Origin: Legionella jordanis
GTDB lineage: Bacteria; Pseudomonadota; Gammaproteobacteria; Legionellales; Legionellaceae
Length of the DNA stretch: 64,000 nt
Direction: 5' to 3'
Assembly: GCF_900637635.1 (NCBI RefSeq)
Contig: NZ_LR134383.1
Span: forward strand, 2,449,501-2,513,500
Part shown: positions 34,650-43,448 of the stretch, piece after piece
How positions within the stretch are numbered: the first letter of the stretch is position 1
Layout: every line of letters starts with the position of its first letter
The notes under the pieces: generated by a model
Seen by the model: the letters and a program-made list of their open reading frames with translations, nothing else
Told to the model about the DNA's origin: nothing
Database searches by the model: none
Program-made: the position numbers and the translations under genes

Positions 34650-35138
34650 ATGCTATGTAACAAAAAACAATTATACTGGCTTTGGTTATCAGTGTTTGCC
34701 GTCCTACTAGATCAATATGCAAAATATCTTACAGCAAGTCATTTATACTATGGTGAGTCCATTCAAATCTTCCCAATATTTAATCTTACTCTTACCTTTA
34801 ACAAAGGTGCGGCATGGGGCTTTTTAAATAATGCAGGTGGTTGGCAGGTTAGTTTATTTGCAATGATTGCCATAATTTTCTCAATCGCAATAGTAGTCTG
34901 GATTTATCGTTTACCCATGGAAAAACACTGGCAAGCCTGTTCATTAAGCTTAATTCTGGGTGGTGCAATCAGTAACTTAATTGACCGATTTGCTCACGGT
35001 CATGTGATTGATTTTATCCAAATACATTATCATCATTGGTATTTTCCTAACTTTAATATCGCAGACTCAGTAATCACTATTGGTGCTACGATGTCACTCA
35101 TCCTTCTAAATCTAAATAGAGAATCCAATGAAAGGTGA
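34650..35138 (+). CDS. lspA: Signal peptidase II (accessory LspA, metal-resistance linked)
   Basis: 162 residues, four membrane segments. LLDQYAKY, FNKGAAWGFL, GGAISNLIDR with HVIDFI, and FNIADSVI are the LspA boxes; both catalytic Asp residues (NLIDR region and IADS) are present. The housekeeping lspA is normally by ileS, so this is probably a second copy. LspA-type genes sit in lead/cadmium resistance operons (PbrC), and this one is convergent with a P-type ATPase. AGGA precedes the ATG. Confidence 0.9.
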   Translation: MLCNKKQLYWLWLSVFAVLLDQYAKYLTASHLYYGESIQIFPIFNLTLTFNKGAAWGFLNNAGGWQVSLFAMIAIIFSIAIVVWIYRLPMEKHWQACSLSLILGGAISNLIDRFAHGHVIDFIQIHYHHWYFPNFNIADSVITIGATMSLILLNLNRESNER

Positions 35139-35216
35139 GAATGACTTAAAATTTTGCCAACAGAACATGCATTTTATATCAGTCGTAGTCTATTAGACTA
35201 CTTACAATACAAGAGC

Positions 35217-37124
35217 CTAAGCTTTAAGCATACGAAGCCCACTTGCAATAACTACAATCTCACTTATTTCATGGGCTAGTACAGCCACAGGCAAAGTGAA
35301 ATAACCGCTCACAGCGCCGATGATGAGGATAGTAATGACTAAAGCAGAAAGGCCTAGATTTTGTAGGATAATATTCCAAGTTCTGTGACTAAAGTTGATT
35401 AAATAAGGCAACTTTGATAAGTCATCCCCCATTAAAGCGATATCCGCGGTCTCCAATGCAACGTCAGTGCCGATGGCACCCATAGCGATGCCGACATGAG
35501 CTGTTGCCAATGATGGTGCATCATTGACGCCATCTCCTACCATAGCTACTCTCCCCATAGAGGCTTCAAGTTCTTCTACCTTAAGAGTTTTATCTTCTGG
35601 AGACAGTTCAGCATAAAACTCATCCACATTTGTTTGTTGAGCAATAATGGAAGCAGTTAAGGAATTATCACCTGTCAACATAACTACTCGCTTAATTCCA
35701 GCGCTTTTTAAATCCAATACGGCTTGTGCTGCATCCGGTCTTAACGGATCAGTAATAGCAATTAATCCGATAATTTTCGATTTATCTCCTAACAAGGAGA
35801 CCGTTTTTCCTTCTTCTTGTAATTTTTTTATCTGTTCAATTGTGTTATCTAAAGTTACTCCTCTTTGGGTAAATAATTTAGAGTTACCAATCCATAACTC
35901 TTCTCCTGCCACCGAGCCTTTAATTCCTAACCCAGTCAATGATTGAAAGTTTTCTGGTGCAACAGGTTGGATATTTTCTTGTTTTGCGCGCTGTAAGACT
36001 GCCTGAGCGAGGGGATGTTGGGAACGAAATTCAAGAGCCGCCGCTAAAGTTAATATTTGATGTTCCGTATAATTATTGAATGCAATAATATCCGTTACTT
36101 CAGGATGCCCAAGCGTCAGTGTTCCTGTCTTATCAAGTGCTATGATTTTTATCTTGGCTAAATTTTCCAAATACACTCCACCTTTAATCAATAATCCATT
36201 GCGTCCTGCTGTGCCAAGTGCTGCTACCAGAGTAATTGGAATGGAGATGACCAGAGCACAAGGCGCTGCAGCAACGATAAACACAGTAGCGCGCATAATC
36301 CATTCGCTCCATTCTAATCCAGATAAAGGGGGCAAAACGGCAATAAAAATACCAGCTAAAAGAATAATAGGACTATAATATTTACCAAATCGTTCAATAA
36401 ACCTTTGGCTACGGCCTTTTTTATCTTGGGCTTTTTCAACCAGATAAATTATTCGAGATAAAGTATTATCAGTAAATGTCTTCGTTGCACGTACTGTAAG
36501 CGTTCCTTCCCCATTGATGGTTGCCGAAAAAACTTGACTTCCTTTGGATTTTTCAACAGGAACTGATTCACCGGTGATTGGGGCTTGATTGACATTAGAA
36601 TGACCAGAGACGACCTCACCATCAGTGGCGAGTGCTTCCCCTGGATGAACAATAAATAAATCTCCTATTTGAATCTGTTCTATAGATACGTGTTGTTCTT
36701 GTCCATTGCGGATTACTAATGCCATTTTGGGAGCGAGATCCATGAGTGCTTGAATCGCATGACGTGCTCGTTCACTCGCATAACCCTCTGCTGCCTCAGA
36801 AATAGAATATAAAAACACAAGCGTTGCTGATTCCACCCAATGACCCATTACTCCCGCAATAATTGCGGCTGTAGACATTAGAAATTCAATACCAATTTCA
36901 TATTTTTTAACAAGCTTTTCAATAGCTTCGCGTCCAAAATAGAAACCACCTATCAATACAGCACTGATATAAAAACCATTTGCTATGTTTTTAGGAAGAT
37001 CAAGGTATTCTCCTATAAATCCTATCGCCAACAAAAAAAGAGAAATGACGGAAGTAATTACCTTTGGATTACGCCAGAGACTGGGCATAGGGGTTTTGTG
37101 GTTAGAGCAATTAGAACACGACAT
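35217..37124 (-). CDS. Heavy-metal P1B-type ATPase (CadA/ZntA-like) with APC motif
   Basis: 635 residues. TGES (184-187), DKTGTLT (331-337), HP (369-370) and MVGDGVNDAP are all present, so it is an active P-type pump. The membrane metal-site motif is APC (287-289) where CadA/ZntA have CPC. The N-terminus has a short CSNC (3-6) but no full HMA domain. An ArsR regulator lies directly upstream with a one-base stop/start overlap. Exports Zn/Cd/Pb or Co; which metal cannot be told, and APC makes the call less certain. Confidence 0.9.
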   Translation of the reverse strand: MSCSNCSNHKTPMPSLWRNPKVITSVISLFLLAIGFIGEYLDLPKNIANGFYISAVLIGGFYFGREAIEKLVKKYEIGIEFLMSTAAIIAGVMGHWVESATLVFLYSISEAAEGYASERARHAIQALMDLAPKMALVIRNGQEQHVSIEQIQIGDLFIVHPGEALATDGEVVSGHSNVNQAPITGESVPVEKSKGSQVFSATINGEGTLTVRATKTFTDNTLSRIIYLVEKAQDKKGRSQRFIERFGKYYSPIILLAGIFIAVLPPLSGLEWSEWIMRATVFIVAAAPCALVISIPITLVAALGTAGRNGLLIKGGVYLENLAKIKIIALDKTGTLTLGHPEVTDIIAFNNYTEHQILTLAAALEFRSQHPLAQAVLQRAKQENIQPVAPENFQSLTGLGIKGSVAGEELWIGNSKLFTQRGVTLDNTIEQIKKLQEEGKTVSLLGDKSKIIGLIAITDPLRPDAAQAVLDLKSAGIKRVVMLTGDNSLTASIIAQQTNVDEFYAELSPEDKTLKVEELEASMGRVAMVGDGVNDAPSLATAHVGIAMGAIGTDVALETADIALMGDDLSKLPYLINFSHRTWNIILQNLGLSALVITILIIGAVSGYFTLPVAVLAHEISEIVVIASGLRMLKA

Positions 37125-37537
37125 TATTTATATTCCTTTCTATTCATTAGCAATGCTTGGGCACTGATGTTGCAACGTCCTTTTTCACGTAAAAGTAAAC
37201 GTTTTCGGAAGCGAGACAAATCCTCAACAAAAATACCATTATTATCTGGTAGAACTTTAATTAGCTGATAAAGATTTGGTAGGAATTTAGCTTTATCCAT
37301 TTTATGAGCTAATTCGTGATAAACCCAACGCCCTTGTTTCTCTGCTATTAATAAACCTGCTTGTCGAAGAATTTTGAGATGACGAGAAAGGTTATATTGA
37401 GGCTCCATAAGGCTATCTGCTAATTCGCATAAGCACGCTTTTTCGTTTGTCTTAATTAAAACACGCATAATACGAAGCCGCGTTAAATCAGCCAAGGCCT
37501 GGAATATCTCAGGGCTTTGAATTTTAATAGTTTGCAT
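37124..37537 (-). CDS. ArsR/SmtB-family metal-responsive repressor
   Basis: 137 residues from MQTIKIQS. Winged helix with ALADLTRLRIMRVLI, the CLCELADSL metal-binding box and YNLSRHLKILRQAGLLIAEK recognition helix, then GRWVYHEL wing. Controls the ATPase behind it. A promoter TTGACT-17-CATTAT places transcription start just before ATG 37537, so the message is nearly leaderless; the alternative ATG 37555 would lie in the -10 region. A dyad operator (37538-37557) overlaps the promoter. Confidence 0.9.
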   Translation of the reverse strand: MQTIKIQSPEIFQALADLTRLRIMRVLIKTNEKACLCELADSLMEPQYNLSRHLKILRQAGLLIAEKQGRWVYHELAHKMDKAKFLPNLYQLIKVLPDNNGIFVEDLSRFRKRLLLREKGRCNISAQALLMNRKEYK

Positions 37538-37557
37538 AGTTGCATAATAATGCAACT
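37538..37557 (-). promoter_or_regulatory. ArsR operator and promoter
   Basis: Dyad AGTTGCA (37538-37544) / TGCAACT (37551-37557) covers the -10 of a minus-strand promoter (TTGACT, 17 bases, CATTAT). Metal release of the ArsR protein would free the promoter. Confidence 0.7.
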
Positions 37558-37727
37558 AATAAAAAAACGAGTCAATACTTACGAGGTTCAAATCTATGTA
37601 AGATGCTAGTTAAAATAAAAATTTAGAGAAGATTATATTATCTTCTTCATTCGTCTTTTCATACCTCATCGAGATCATTGTCTCGGCTTTTATCCAGCGC
37701 TCACGACTCAACCAAGAGAATCGCTAT
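37556..37727. other. Short region with a hairpin between ArsR and the ligase gene
   Basis: AGAAGAT (37627-37633) pairs with ATCTTCT (37640-37646). On the minus strand it is followed by CTAAATTTTTATTTT, so it may end the ligase transcript. Confidence 0.5.
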
Positions 37728-39101
37728 CTATATAACCGAGCGATACTTTCCGCCGGCGGATTGCTCAGGCAATTCTTTGGATCGCTCGATAGCAACATTG
37801 TTGAGGCCGCGCTTTTTAAGTAAGTGCTTGGTATTTGCCTCCGCGATTTGCCATGCATAGTCCGAATCAGCGTCAGCAGCGAGCCTTAATCGCAGTTGCA
37901 AATTTGTCGGTGATATTTGAACGATCTGTGCTTTCTCGACTCCGGGAATTAAATCAAGCTCAAGCACTAGCGCCGGGATGCTCACTTTTTCTCCGTTGTC
38001 TTTTTTGAAGGTAAGCACATCAGCGGTACGACCAAGTACGCGGATTGCAGGCAATGTATTTCCGCAGGAGCATGGCTCTGGTTTTAACATGATTCGGTCT
38101 CCCAAGTCGTAACGGATTATGGGCTGGGTCTTGTTCGCGAGATTGGTCACCAAAACGGTATGCGACATCACGCCAGGCGGTGTAGCGCGGTAATCGGCGT
38201 CAACCGGCTCAAGAAGTACCCAATCGGCGTTGACATGAAGCCAGTGGTGCTCGCAGGCGGGGCCAATGAACATACACTCGGTTGCCGCGTAACTATAAAG
38301 AACTTTAGTCTTAAACGCATTGGCGATTCGATCATATTCAGGAAGCGGCAGCCCTTCGGCAGAAAGAACAACTAGAGCGGGATTAATCTGCAGGCGACCT
38401 GCATCCTGCTCACTGGCTAATAGCGCACCTATGCTTGCGTAGGGCGAAAGGAGGGTTGGCCGAAATTTGTTTAACTGTGCGACCAGCTCCGGTGTTGGCA
38501 TGTCGACGGAAAACACCCGAATGGCTTTCGCTCGGCGTTTGCTTCCTTTGCGCATACGGTTGGCAGCGACCACCTCGGCATAATGGCCGCCAGTAGCGCA
38601 AATCATGGCTGTGCGAAATCTGCCGAAAATCACCTTTGCAATGTCTATCAGGCTGACTTGCCATGCCATCAACCAACGAAGAAGCATGGTTTGGGTCACT
38701 GCAAGGGTTTTTTCGTCCACCACAAATATGCCGGGCGTTCCCGTTGTGCCTGAAGTAGTGATAAGCACGTATTTTCCCAAAAACCGCTCTCCGATGAGGT
38801 TCAGATTTCCAACAAACTTTTGCGCCTTGTCCACCGTAATCTCGCGATCAGTCGCCCAATCGTCAAAGCGCGCCATGAGTTTTTTCTTGTCAGTAATAGG
38901 CAAGAGATTCAGGTCTTCGATTTTTTCTGGAAGACCTTGATATAGTTCGTGATAGTAGGGCGAATGAGCGCGCGCGAAAGCCACTAACTCTGCGAGCCGT
39001 TTGCGCTGGCGTTTTTTTACAGCTTCGGGGCCCTGTTTTTTTGCCTTGCGTCCATCAAGATACAGTGACAAGACGCTTTCGTTAGTGGCGTTTTTTTTCA
39101 T
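37728..39101 (-). CDS. Phenylacetate-CoA-ligase-like (AMP-forming) protein
   Basis: 457 residues. Phosphate-binding loop TTSGTTGTPGIFVV at 115-128, ATECMF (YAATECMF) and RYDLGDRIMLKPEPCSCG match the PaaK/CapK branch of adenylate-forming enzymes. A C-terminal domain follows. The final KELPEQSAGGKYRSVI includes the catalytic Lys position near the end. Composition is visibly more GC-rich than its neighbours, so it is a separate acquisition. The substrate is unknown; it stands alone, without other pathway genes. Confidence 0.85.
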   Translation of the reverse strand: MKKNATNESVLSLYLDGRKAKKQGPEAVKKRQRKRLAELVAFARAHSPYYHELYQGLPEKIEDLNLLPITDKKKLMARFDDWATDREITVDKAQKFVGNLNLIGERFLGKYVLITTSGTTGTPGIFVVDEKTLAVTQTMLLRWLMAWQVSLIDIAKVIFGRFRTAMICATGGHYAEVVAANRMRKGSKRRAKAIRVFSVDMPTPELVAQLNKFRPTLLSPYASIGALLASEQDAGRLQINPALVVLSAEGLPLPEYDRIANAFKTKVLYSYAATECMFIGPACEHHWLHVNADWVLLEPVDADYRATPPGVMSHTVLVTNLANKTQPIIRYDLGDRIMLKPEPCSCGNTLPAIRVLGRTADVLTFKKDNGEKVSIPALVLELDLIPGVEKAQIVQISPTNLQLRLRLAADADSDYAWQIAEANTKHLLKKRGLNNVAIERSKELPEQSAGGKYRSVI

Positions 39102-39299
39102 TGTTTCCTCATTTTTGTCTTCGGTTTTTCCTTCATGTATAGAGTCAGCTACAGTTCTTATCTTGCCAAGTCAATAATAAATGTCAACTTCACAGCCATA
39201 AGCTGACATTTTTGGCGCATAAAGTTGCGCCTTTGTTCATTATATAATTGTCAAATATTTTTCTTTCTAAATTCAACAAAATCTTAAGCTATCATGATT
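39102..39299. other. Intergenic region with two hairpins
   Basis: A stem GGCGCA-TAAAGT-TGCGCC (39214-39231) is followed on the plus strand by TTTGTT. ATGTCA / TGACAT (39181 and 39204 areas) also pairs. Probably IS-derived or terminator sequence; no gene. Confidence 0.4.
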
Positions 39300-39670
39300 A
39301 GGAGCCGTTTGCATTTCACATAGGTATCTAGGGATGATCGGATTTGATGATTATTTCGAATAGTTCTCAAACTTCTTCACTATCATATTCTTTGTCAGCA
39401 TCTCTAAGAGGTAATTTTTTGATGAATTCTGGTGCTATTCTGCAATTATGTACCTCACCGCCCGTTAATTTGAAATTGATTGGAAGCTCTTGAGTGTCGG
39501 TAGCTATGTGAATTTTCGTAGTATTTTCGCCTCGAGATTTACCAATAGCTTCGTTATCATTGCTGCTGCTTTGAAAATTCTTCAGTAATTCTTTTGAAGA
39601 GCAATGATTAAATGGTTGATAAACCGTCATACACCCAAAAAGATGGTTTATGTCCTACTTCGTTTTTATT
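39300..39670 (-). pseudogene. IS5-type transposase remnant
   Basis: On the minus strand, TVYQPFNHCSSKELLKNF, then GKSRGENTTKIHIATD and KLTGGEVHNCRIAPEFI followed by DKEYDSEEV, match IS5/IS1031 transposases. The frame stops at 39367; downstream codons with stops still resemble a PxIPMxxN block. The N-terminal and C-terminal thirds are missing or degraded. No inverted terminal repeats were found. A dead relic. Confidence 0.75.
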
Positions 39671-39772
39671 GTCCACTCTAATATGCAAATTTATCCTAGC
39701 ATTAACAGTAATTGTCCAGTCATTTAAGGCTGAAATTAATACTGCCAATCTATAATCTTATATCCATTCTCC

Positions 39773-39985
39773 TTATCTCTTCTTAGTTAACCGCTTTGCC
39801 CACCAAAGAAGAATAATGGTAATAATTCCATTGATGATAATTCCCCAAAAATTTTTAGTGGGAGTTAAGACGTAAAAGTTAAAATCAATCGGTAAAGAAA
39901 CAAAAAAAGCGAAAAAGATATGTGTAAATGTATGCCAAAACTCAGCACCGGCCAGAAAAATAATTAAATCGCGTAAAGAAAACAT
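39773..39985 (-). CDS. Small membrane protein of unknown function
   Basis: 70 residues from MFSLRDLIIFLAGAEFWHT with two hydrophobic segments (HTFTHIFFAFFVSLPI and FWGIIINGIITIILLWWAKR). The start with Met at 39985 fits better than 40006. Positively charged tail. No family recognised; likely inner membrane. Confidence 0.55.
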   Translation of the reverse strand: MFSLRDLIIFLAGAEFWHTFTHIFFAFFVSLPIDFNFYVLTPTKNFWGIIINGIITIILLWWAKRLTKKR

Positions 39986-40677
39986 GATGATTCTCCTTAT
40001 CTTCATTCCTATAATTTACTCGTCGTAAACTAAGTAGTTTCAAATGTGTGTTCGAAACAGGATTGTGAGAACTCCCCTTGTTCACCTAGTATAGCAACGA
40101 ATAGATAGTTGGGGCTTTATTTTCTGTTTTTGCAGATTCAACTGATTTTAAATACCTAGGTACTCCAATTGTTATATCTTGCTGAGAAATACTAAATTTA
40201 TTGTTTGATGCAGGCGATCTCGGAAGGAAAAAACAACGCTATAATTTCGATTGGTTTCATCTCGATAGTTAGAATGATGAATGCCATGCATTCTAGGCTA
40301 ACAATTATTTTATTAATTATTCGCTCAAAAAGAATTGGTAATCTCACCTTGCTGTGATGAAAAACGTACAAATCTGAAAAACAAATTCATAACAGAAAAA
40401 CGTGATTTGGTTTATGCCAATCAAACCCAGTTGGATTAATCTAAAAATACTTGGATAGGCAATTTCCACACAGTGGAATCGCATGGATCGTCACATCTAA
40501 ATCGGGATCGATGATGCGTGTTATGAAACGCCATAGAAGAGGAATTTCATGATTCATGTCGGTGCTGAAAAAATGGAACCTTTGTGATGAATTAAGAGAT
40601 TAAGAAAATAATATTTAGCTATTATACTTCATTTGAATAGTATGTTTTCAGGGCGGATGATAATAAGGGATCAAGTT
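39986..40677. other. Gene-poor relic region
   Basis: About 690 bases with no intact gene. A 38-codon minus-strand frame at 40441-40557 (MNHEIPLLWRFITRIIDPDL and on) looks protein-like but matches nothing I know. It is probably a fragment of a lost gene. Confidence 0.4.
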
Positions 40678-41457
40678 TCATGGTTGTTCATGATATAAAG
40701 CAATTAATTCTTTACTTGAAGAGCAACCTAAAGATTCTATCAATTTGGCAATAGTACCTTCAACTGTCCTATAAGAAACATGGGCTTCGCGTGCAATTTC
40801 TTTAGCTGATTTTCCTTGGGCTAGTAACTTGAGGTATATGGCTTGTTGTTCAGATAAATCAACTTTTGTATGAGATATTTTATGGAATAGTGTCATATCT
40901 TTTTTCTCTAAAGTTGATTTTAAGCTTGGTTTGGACGGTATCTTTTCATTTCCCAAAATAGCTTTAACAATACAATGTGTATGATCTTCTAATTTGCCAT
41001 CATCACCCTGAATCGTCAGTGTAGCTATTTCTTTATATAAACTATCGCGTTCATTATGCAATTGATCAAAAAAGTCATGCAAACTTGGTACAGGTAATAA
41101 ATAGGTTGCATTGCATGAAGTGCGTTCGACTTGAACTGGCGTACTAACATCCAAAAATACGGTCATTTCTTGGCACAATAATTGGCGATTTTTTTCGGAG
41201 CAAGCAACACTAGGATCGGTTGTCACAACGATATGCTCTTGGGTGCACAAGGAGGCTAAAATTTCAAATTGACAATCATAAAAAGCACAACTTCCTTGGC
41301 TGCCGAGAACTTCAGACAAGTGACGGCCAGTATGAGATTCCAATCCCAAATCTGCATCAATAAATCGCCATCCTAATGATTGGGCTATGCTCTTCGCAAG
41401 TAATGCTTTACCTGCTCCATGATGGCCAATAATAAAAATTCGTAGAGGTTGATTCAT
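40678..41457 (-). CDS. Shikimate-kinase-like domain fused to LuxR-type HTH
   Basis: 259 residues from MNQPLRIFIIGHHGAGK. Residues 5-160 follow shikimate kinase: P-loop GHHGAGKALL, FIDADLGLESHTGRHLSEVL in place of DxDxxIExxxGxxI. The Ser/Thr after the P-loop Lys is Ala and the family Arg in FRxxE is lost, so it is probably a sensor, not a kinase. The C-terminal 65 residues are a LuxR HTH (LSEQQAIYLKLLAQGKSAKE, VSYRTVEGTIAKLIESLG). The benzoate regulators BoxR/BzdR pair a shikimate-kinase-like sensor with an XRE HTH at the other end; this arrangement is the reverse. Target genes unknown. Confidence 0.75.
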   Translation of the reverse strand: MNQPLRIFIIGHHGAGKALLAKSIAQSLGWRFIDADLGLESHTGRHLSEVLGSQGSCAFYDCQFEILASLCTQEHIVVTTDPSVACSEKNRQLLCQEMTVFLDVSTPVQVERTSCNATYLLPVPSLHDFFDQLHNERDSLYKEIATLTIQGDDGKLEDHTHCIVKAILGNEKIPSKPSLKSTLEKKDMTLFHKISHTKVDLSEQQAIYLKLLAQGKSAKEIAREAHVSYRTVEGTIAKLIESLGCSSSKELIALYHEQP

Positions 41458-41561
41458 TTCTATTTTCCCAAACATAAACCATACAATAATTATACAAATG
41501 GGTGTAAAGATGTATCAATACGTAAAACTACGTGAATTGAAGCCACTACGCGTTATAAGAA

Positions 41562-42106
41562 TCACAATTCAAAAACATCGTTGATAAATTGAATTACCTT
41601 TCGAGCAGAGCGGAGTTCTATGAATTGAACGTGAGGGTATTTGGATTGCAATTGTTGCAAAATAGGGTTGACTCTATTCTCGAAATTCCACATGTATTTT
41701 AATAATGACCAACGTACTGTTTCAGGACATTCTGATGCTCGATCATCAATACCTGGATACTTATGAAATAAGCGCTTAAAAACGCGCCAATACACAACAA
41801 TCGCGGAAAATTAAAATAAAGACAAAGCTCCGCCTTTTTGTACCGCATTTCATAAGACTTGGTGGAATTTCCATCGATGATCCAACCTGGGTTGGAAATC
41901 ATTTCTTTTTGTAAGGATAAAAATTCTTGATAATTACTTTCGATCCAATTTTTTTCAAAAAAATATTTATCCAAGTGAAATAGCGGGACTTTCAATTTTT
42001 TTTGCAACTGAACAGCGAAGGTTGACTTACCGCTTCCAGGTCTGTCGATAATCATGATCCTTTTAATATTTGATCTAAGCTGAGTGGTATTTTGTACAGG
42101 CATCAT
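41562..42106 (-). pseudogene. FlaR/topology-modulation-type P-loop kinase, frameshifted
   Basis: The first part (RPGSGKSTFAVQLQKKLKV, FHLDKYFFEKNW, WIIDGNSTKSYEMRY, LCLYFNFPRLLCI) and the second part (YWRVFKRLFHKYPGIDDRAS, then LLKYMWNFENRVNPIL) are two frames of one small kinase of about 180 residues. A single base is missing near 41800 (TGTATTGG where TGTTATTGG would fit). The first glycine of the P-loop is also Asp. Likely inactive. Confidence 0.8.
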
Positions 42107-42295
42107 GTGGATAAAGCTATTTTTAAGTAAACAAAAATTTTACCATAGCTGCTTGATAATTTTTACTAAGTGTGATGGGAGCACAGTACTTAATTAGTTA
42201 GAAATTGAAACAACATCCCTTGTAAAAAATAAGTTCATTTTCCTTACACTTAAACGATAAAGATTATATGTTTTAAGCAGCATTCAGGATAATTC
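42107..42295. other. Intergenic region
   Basis: No feature seen in these 189 bases beyond a probable promoter for the kinase relic. Confidence 0.3.
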
Positions 42296-42535
42296 CTAGT
42301 CACAAAATGTGACTAAGAACAAATGGCCTAAACGTTTAGCTGCTTCATCCTCAAGATAATGATTACCTAGATAAACTTGAGTTAATGTTTCAACTGATAA
42401 ATCAAGAATATAAGCTAAATGTTCAATATTTGCTTTACTAAACCGCAGTAAAACGTCAATCCATAGTTTTTGTTTGCATTTATTTTGAGCAAAATCAAAT
42501 CGAAAGCCATCGTTAAATTCTACAATACATCCCAT
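42296..42535 (-). CDS. Small protein of unknown function beside LuxR
   Basis: 79 residues from MGCIVEFNDGFRFDFA. The helical end LSVETLTQVYLGNHYLEDEA and AKRLGHLFLVTFCD resembles helix-turn-helix-like or sigma-like fragments. GGAG stands seven bases before ATG 42535; a longer frame to 42607 overlaps nothing but lacks this. Possibly a small partner of the LuxR protein 84 bases upstream. Confidence 0.5.
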   Translation of the reverse strand: MGCIVEFNDGFRFDFAQNKCKQKLWIDVLLRFSKANIEHLAYILDLSVETLTQVYLGNHYLEDEAAKRLGHLFLVTFCD

Positions 42536-42618
42536 GTTACAACTCCGTGTAAAAATTATGACAACATGTGGAGTATAAAAGTTTACGCGGATAATCCTAT
42601 CACCCAATGTGGGTAATT

Positions 42619-43422
42619 TTATGATATCAATCCATAACGAAAGGCTTTTGTAACCGCTTCTGTAATACTAACGCTATTCATTTTATTGCGAATGGATTTA
42701 GCATGTGTCTTTACGGTATCTGTGGATAAAAATAAGGTTTCAGATATTTTTGAGATGGTCATTCCTTTGGAAATTAAGCTTAAGCATTGTAATTCTCTTG
42801 GAGTGAGCTGCATTAGTGGTTTTTTAACCGCTTTTCGCATGATGACATTTTTTCTAAATTCACTATCGTTGAATATGGCTAACCATTTTTGATTAGGCAA
42901 CGCCGTTTTTATTTCTGGCAACATGGCATCAAGAAAAAGGCATATAAATTGTTCAAAGGGTTCTCGGACTTGATAGTAGAGTTTTTTGGGATCTGCTACT
43001 TTTTCAGAATGATAGGCCTCTACAATTAAATCACATTCATCACATTGGCGAACCATAGCGAATGTAGTACTTAATCTGTAACGGGCTTCTAATATTTGAA
43101 TAATGGGAATTTGCATCGCATCATATTTTATATCTCGCTGAATAAAAAACTCTTTGTTCTCATAGATGGTACGGTCATGATCAACATCCCCACGATACAG
43201 CCCTTCTGTTCTATATGGAATTGCCCAAAGGTATAGATTTGAAATGTAATACCGTTGACCACCATGAAAAAGCATTGAAACAGAAAAATTAGATATTTCT
43301 TTGGGACAATTTAATTTCTCAGTTAAGTGATCAATTTTTGCGCGAAACCGAATTGAGTCTGATAACTCATTATAGTCATTTAAGTTAACACAAATAGTTC
43401 CATCTTCATCAACGCTATGCAT
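42619..43422 (-). CDS. LuxR-family transcriptional regulator
   Basis: 267 residues. The C-terminal 60 are a LuxR HTH: LTPRELQCLSLISKGMTISK and FLSTDTVKTHAKSIRNKM. The N-terminal 190 residues are a sensor-like domain with no clear family (CDECDLIVEAYHSEKV). It lacks the N-acylhomoserine-lactone binding signature that I could recognise. It lies next to, and in the same direction as, the hydrolase; the two may be a regulated pair. Confidence 0.82.
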   Translation of the reverse strand: MHSVDEDGTICVNLNDYNELSDSIRFRAKIDHLTEKLNCPKEISNFSVSMLFHGGQRYYISNLYLWAIPYRTEGLYRGDVDHDRTIYENKEFFIQRDIKYDAMQIPIIQILEARYRLSTTFAMVRQCDECDLIVEAYHSEKVADPKKLYYQVREPFEQFICLFLDAMLPEIKTALPNQKWLAIFNDSEFRKNVIMRKAVKKPLMQLTPRELQCLSLISKGMTISKISETLFLSTDTVKTHAKSIRNKMNSVSITEAVTKAFRYGLIS

Positions 43423-43448
43423 TGCTACACCTGTAACAGCAGTACTAC

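Noticed and set aside
34650-35138. lspA as the housekeeping signal peptidase II
   Set aside because: Lies in ICE cargo beside a metal pump; the essential copy is expected elsewhere.
35185-35201. Stem GTAGTCT/AGACTAC between lspA and the P-type ATPase
   Set aside because: No T-run on either strand; too weak to call a terminator.
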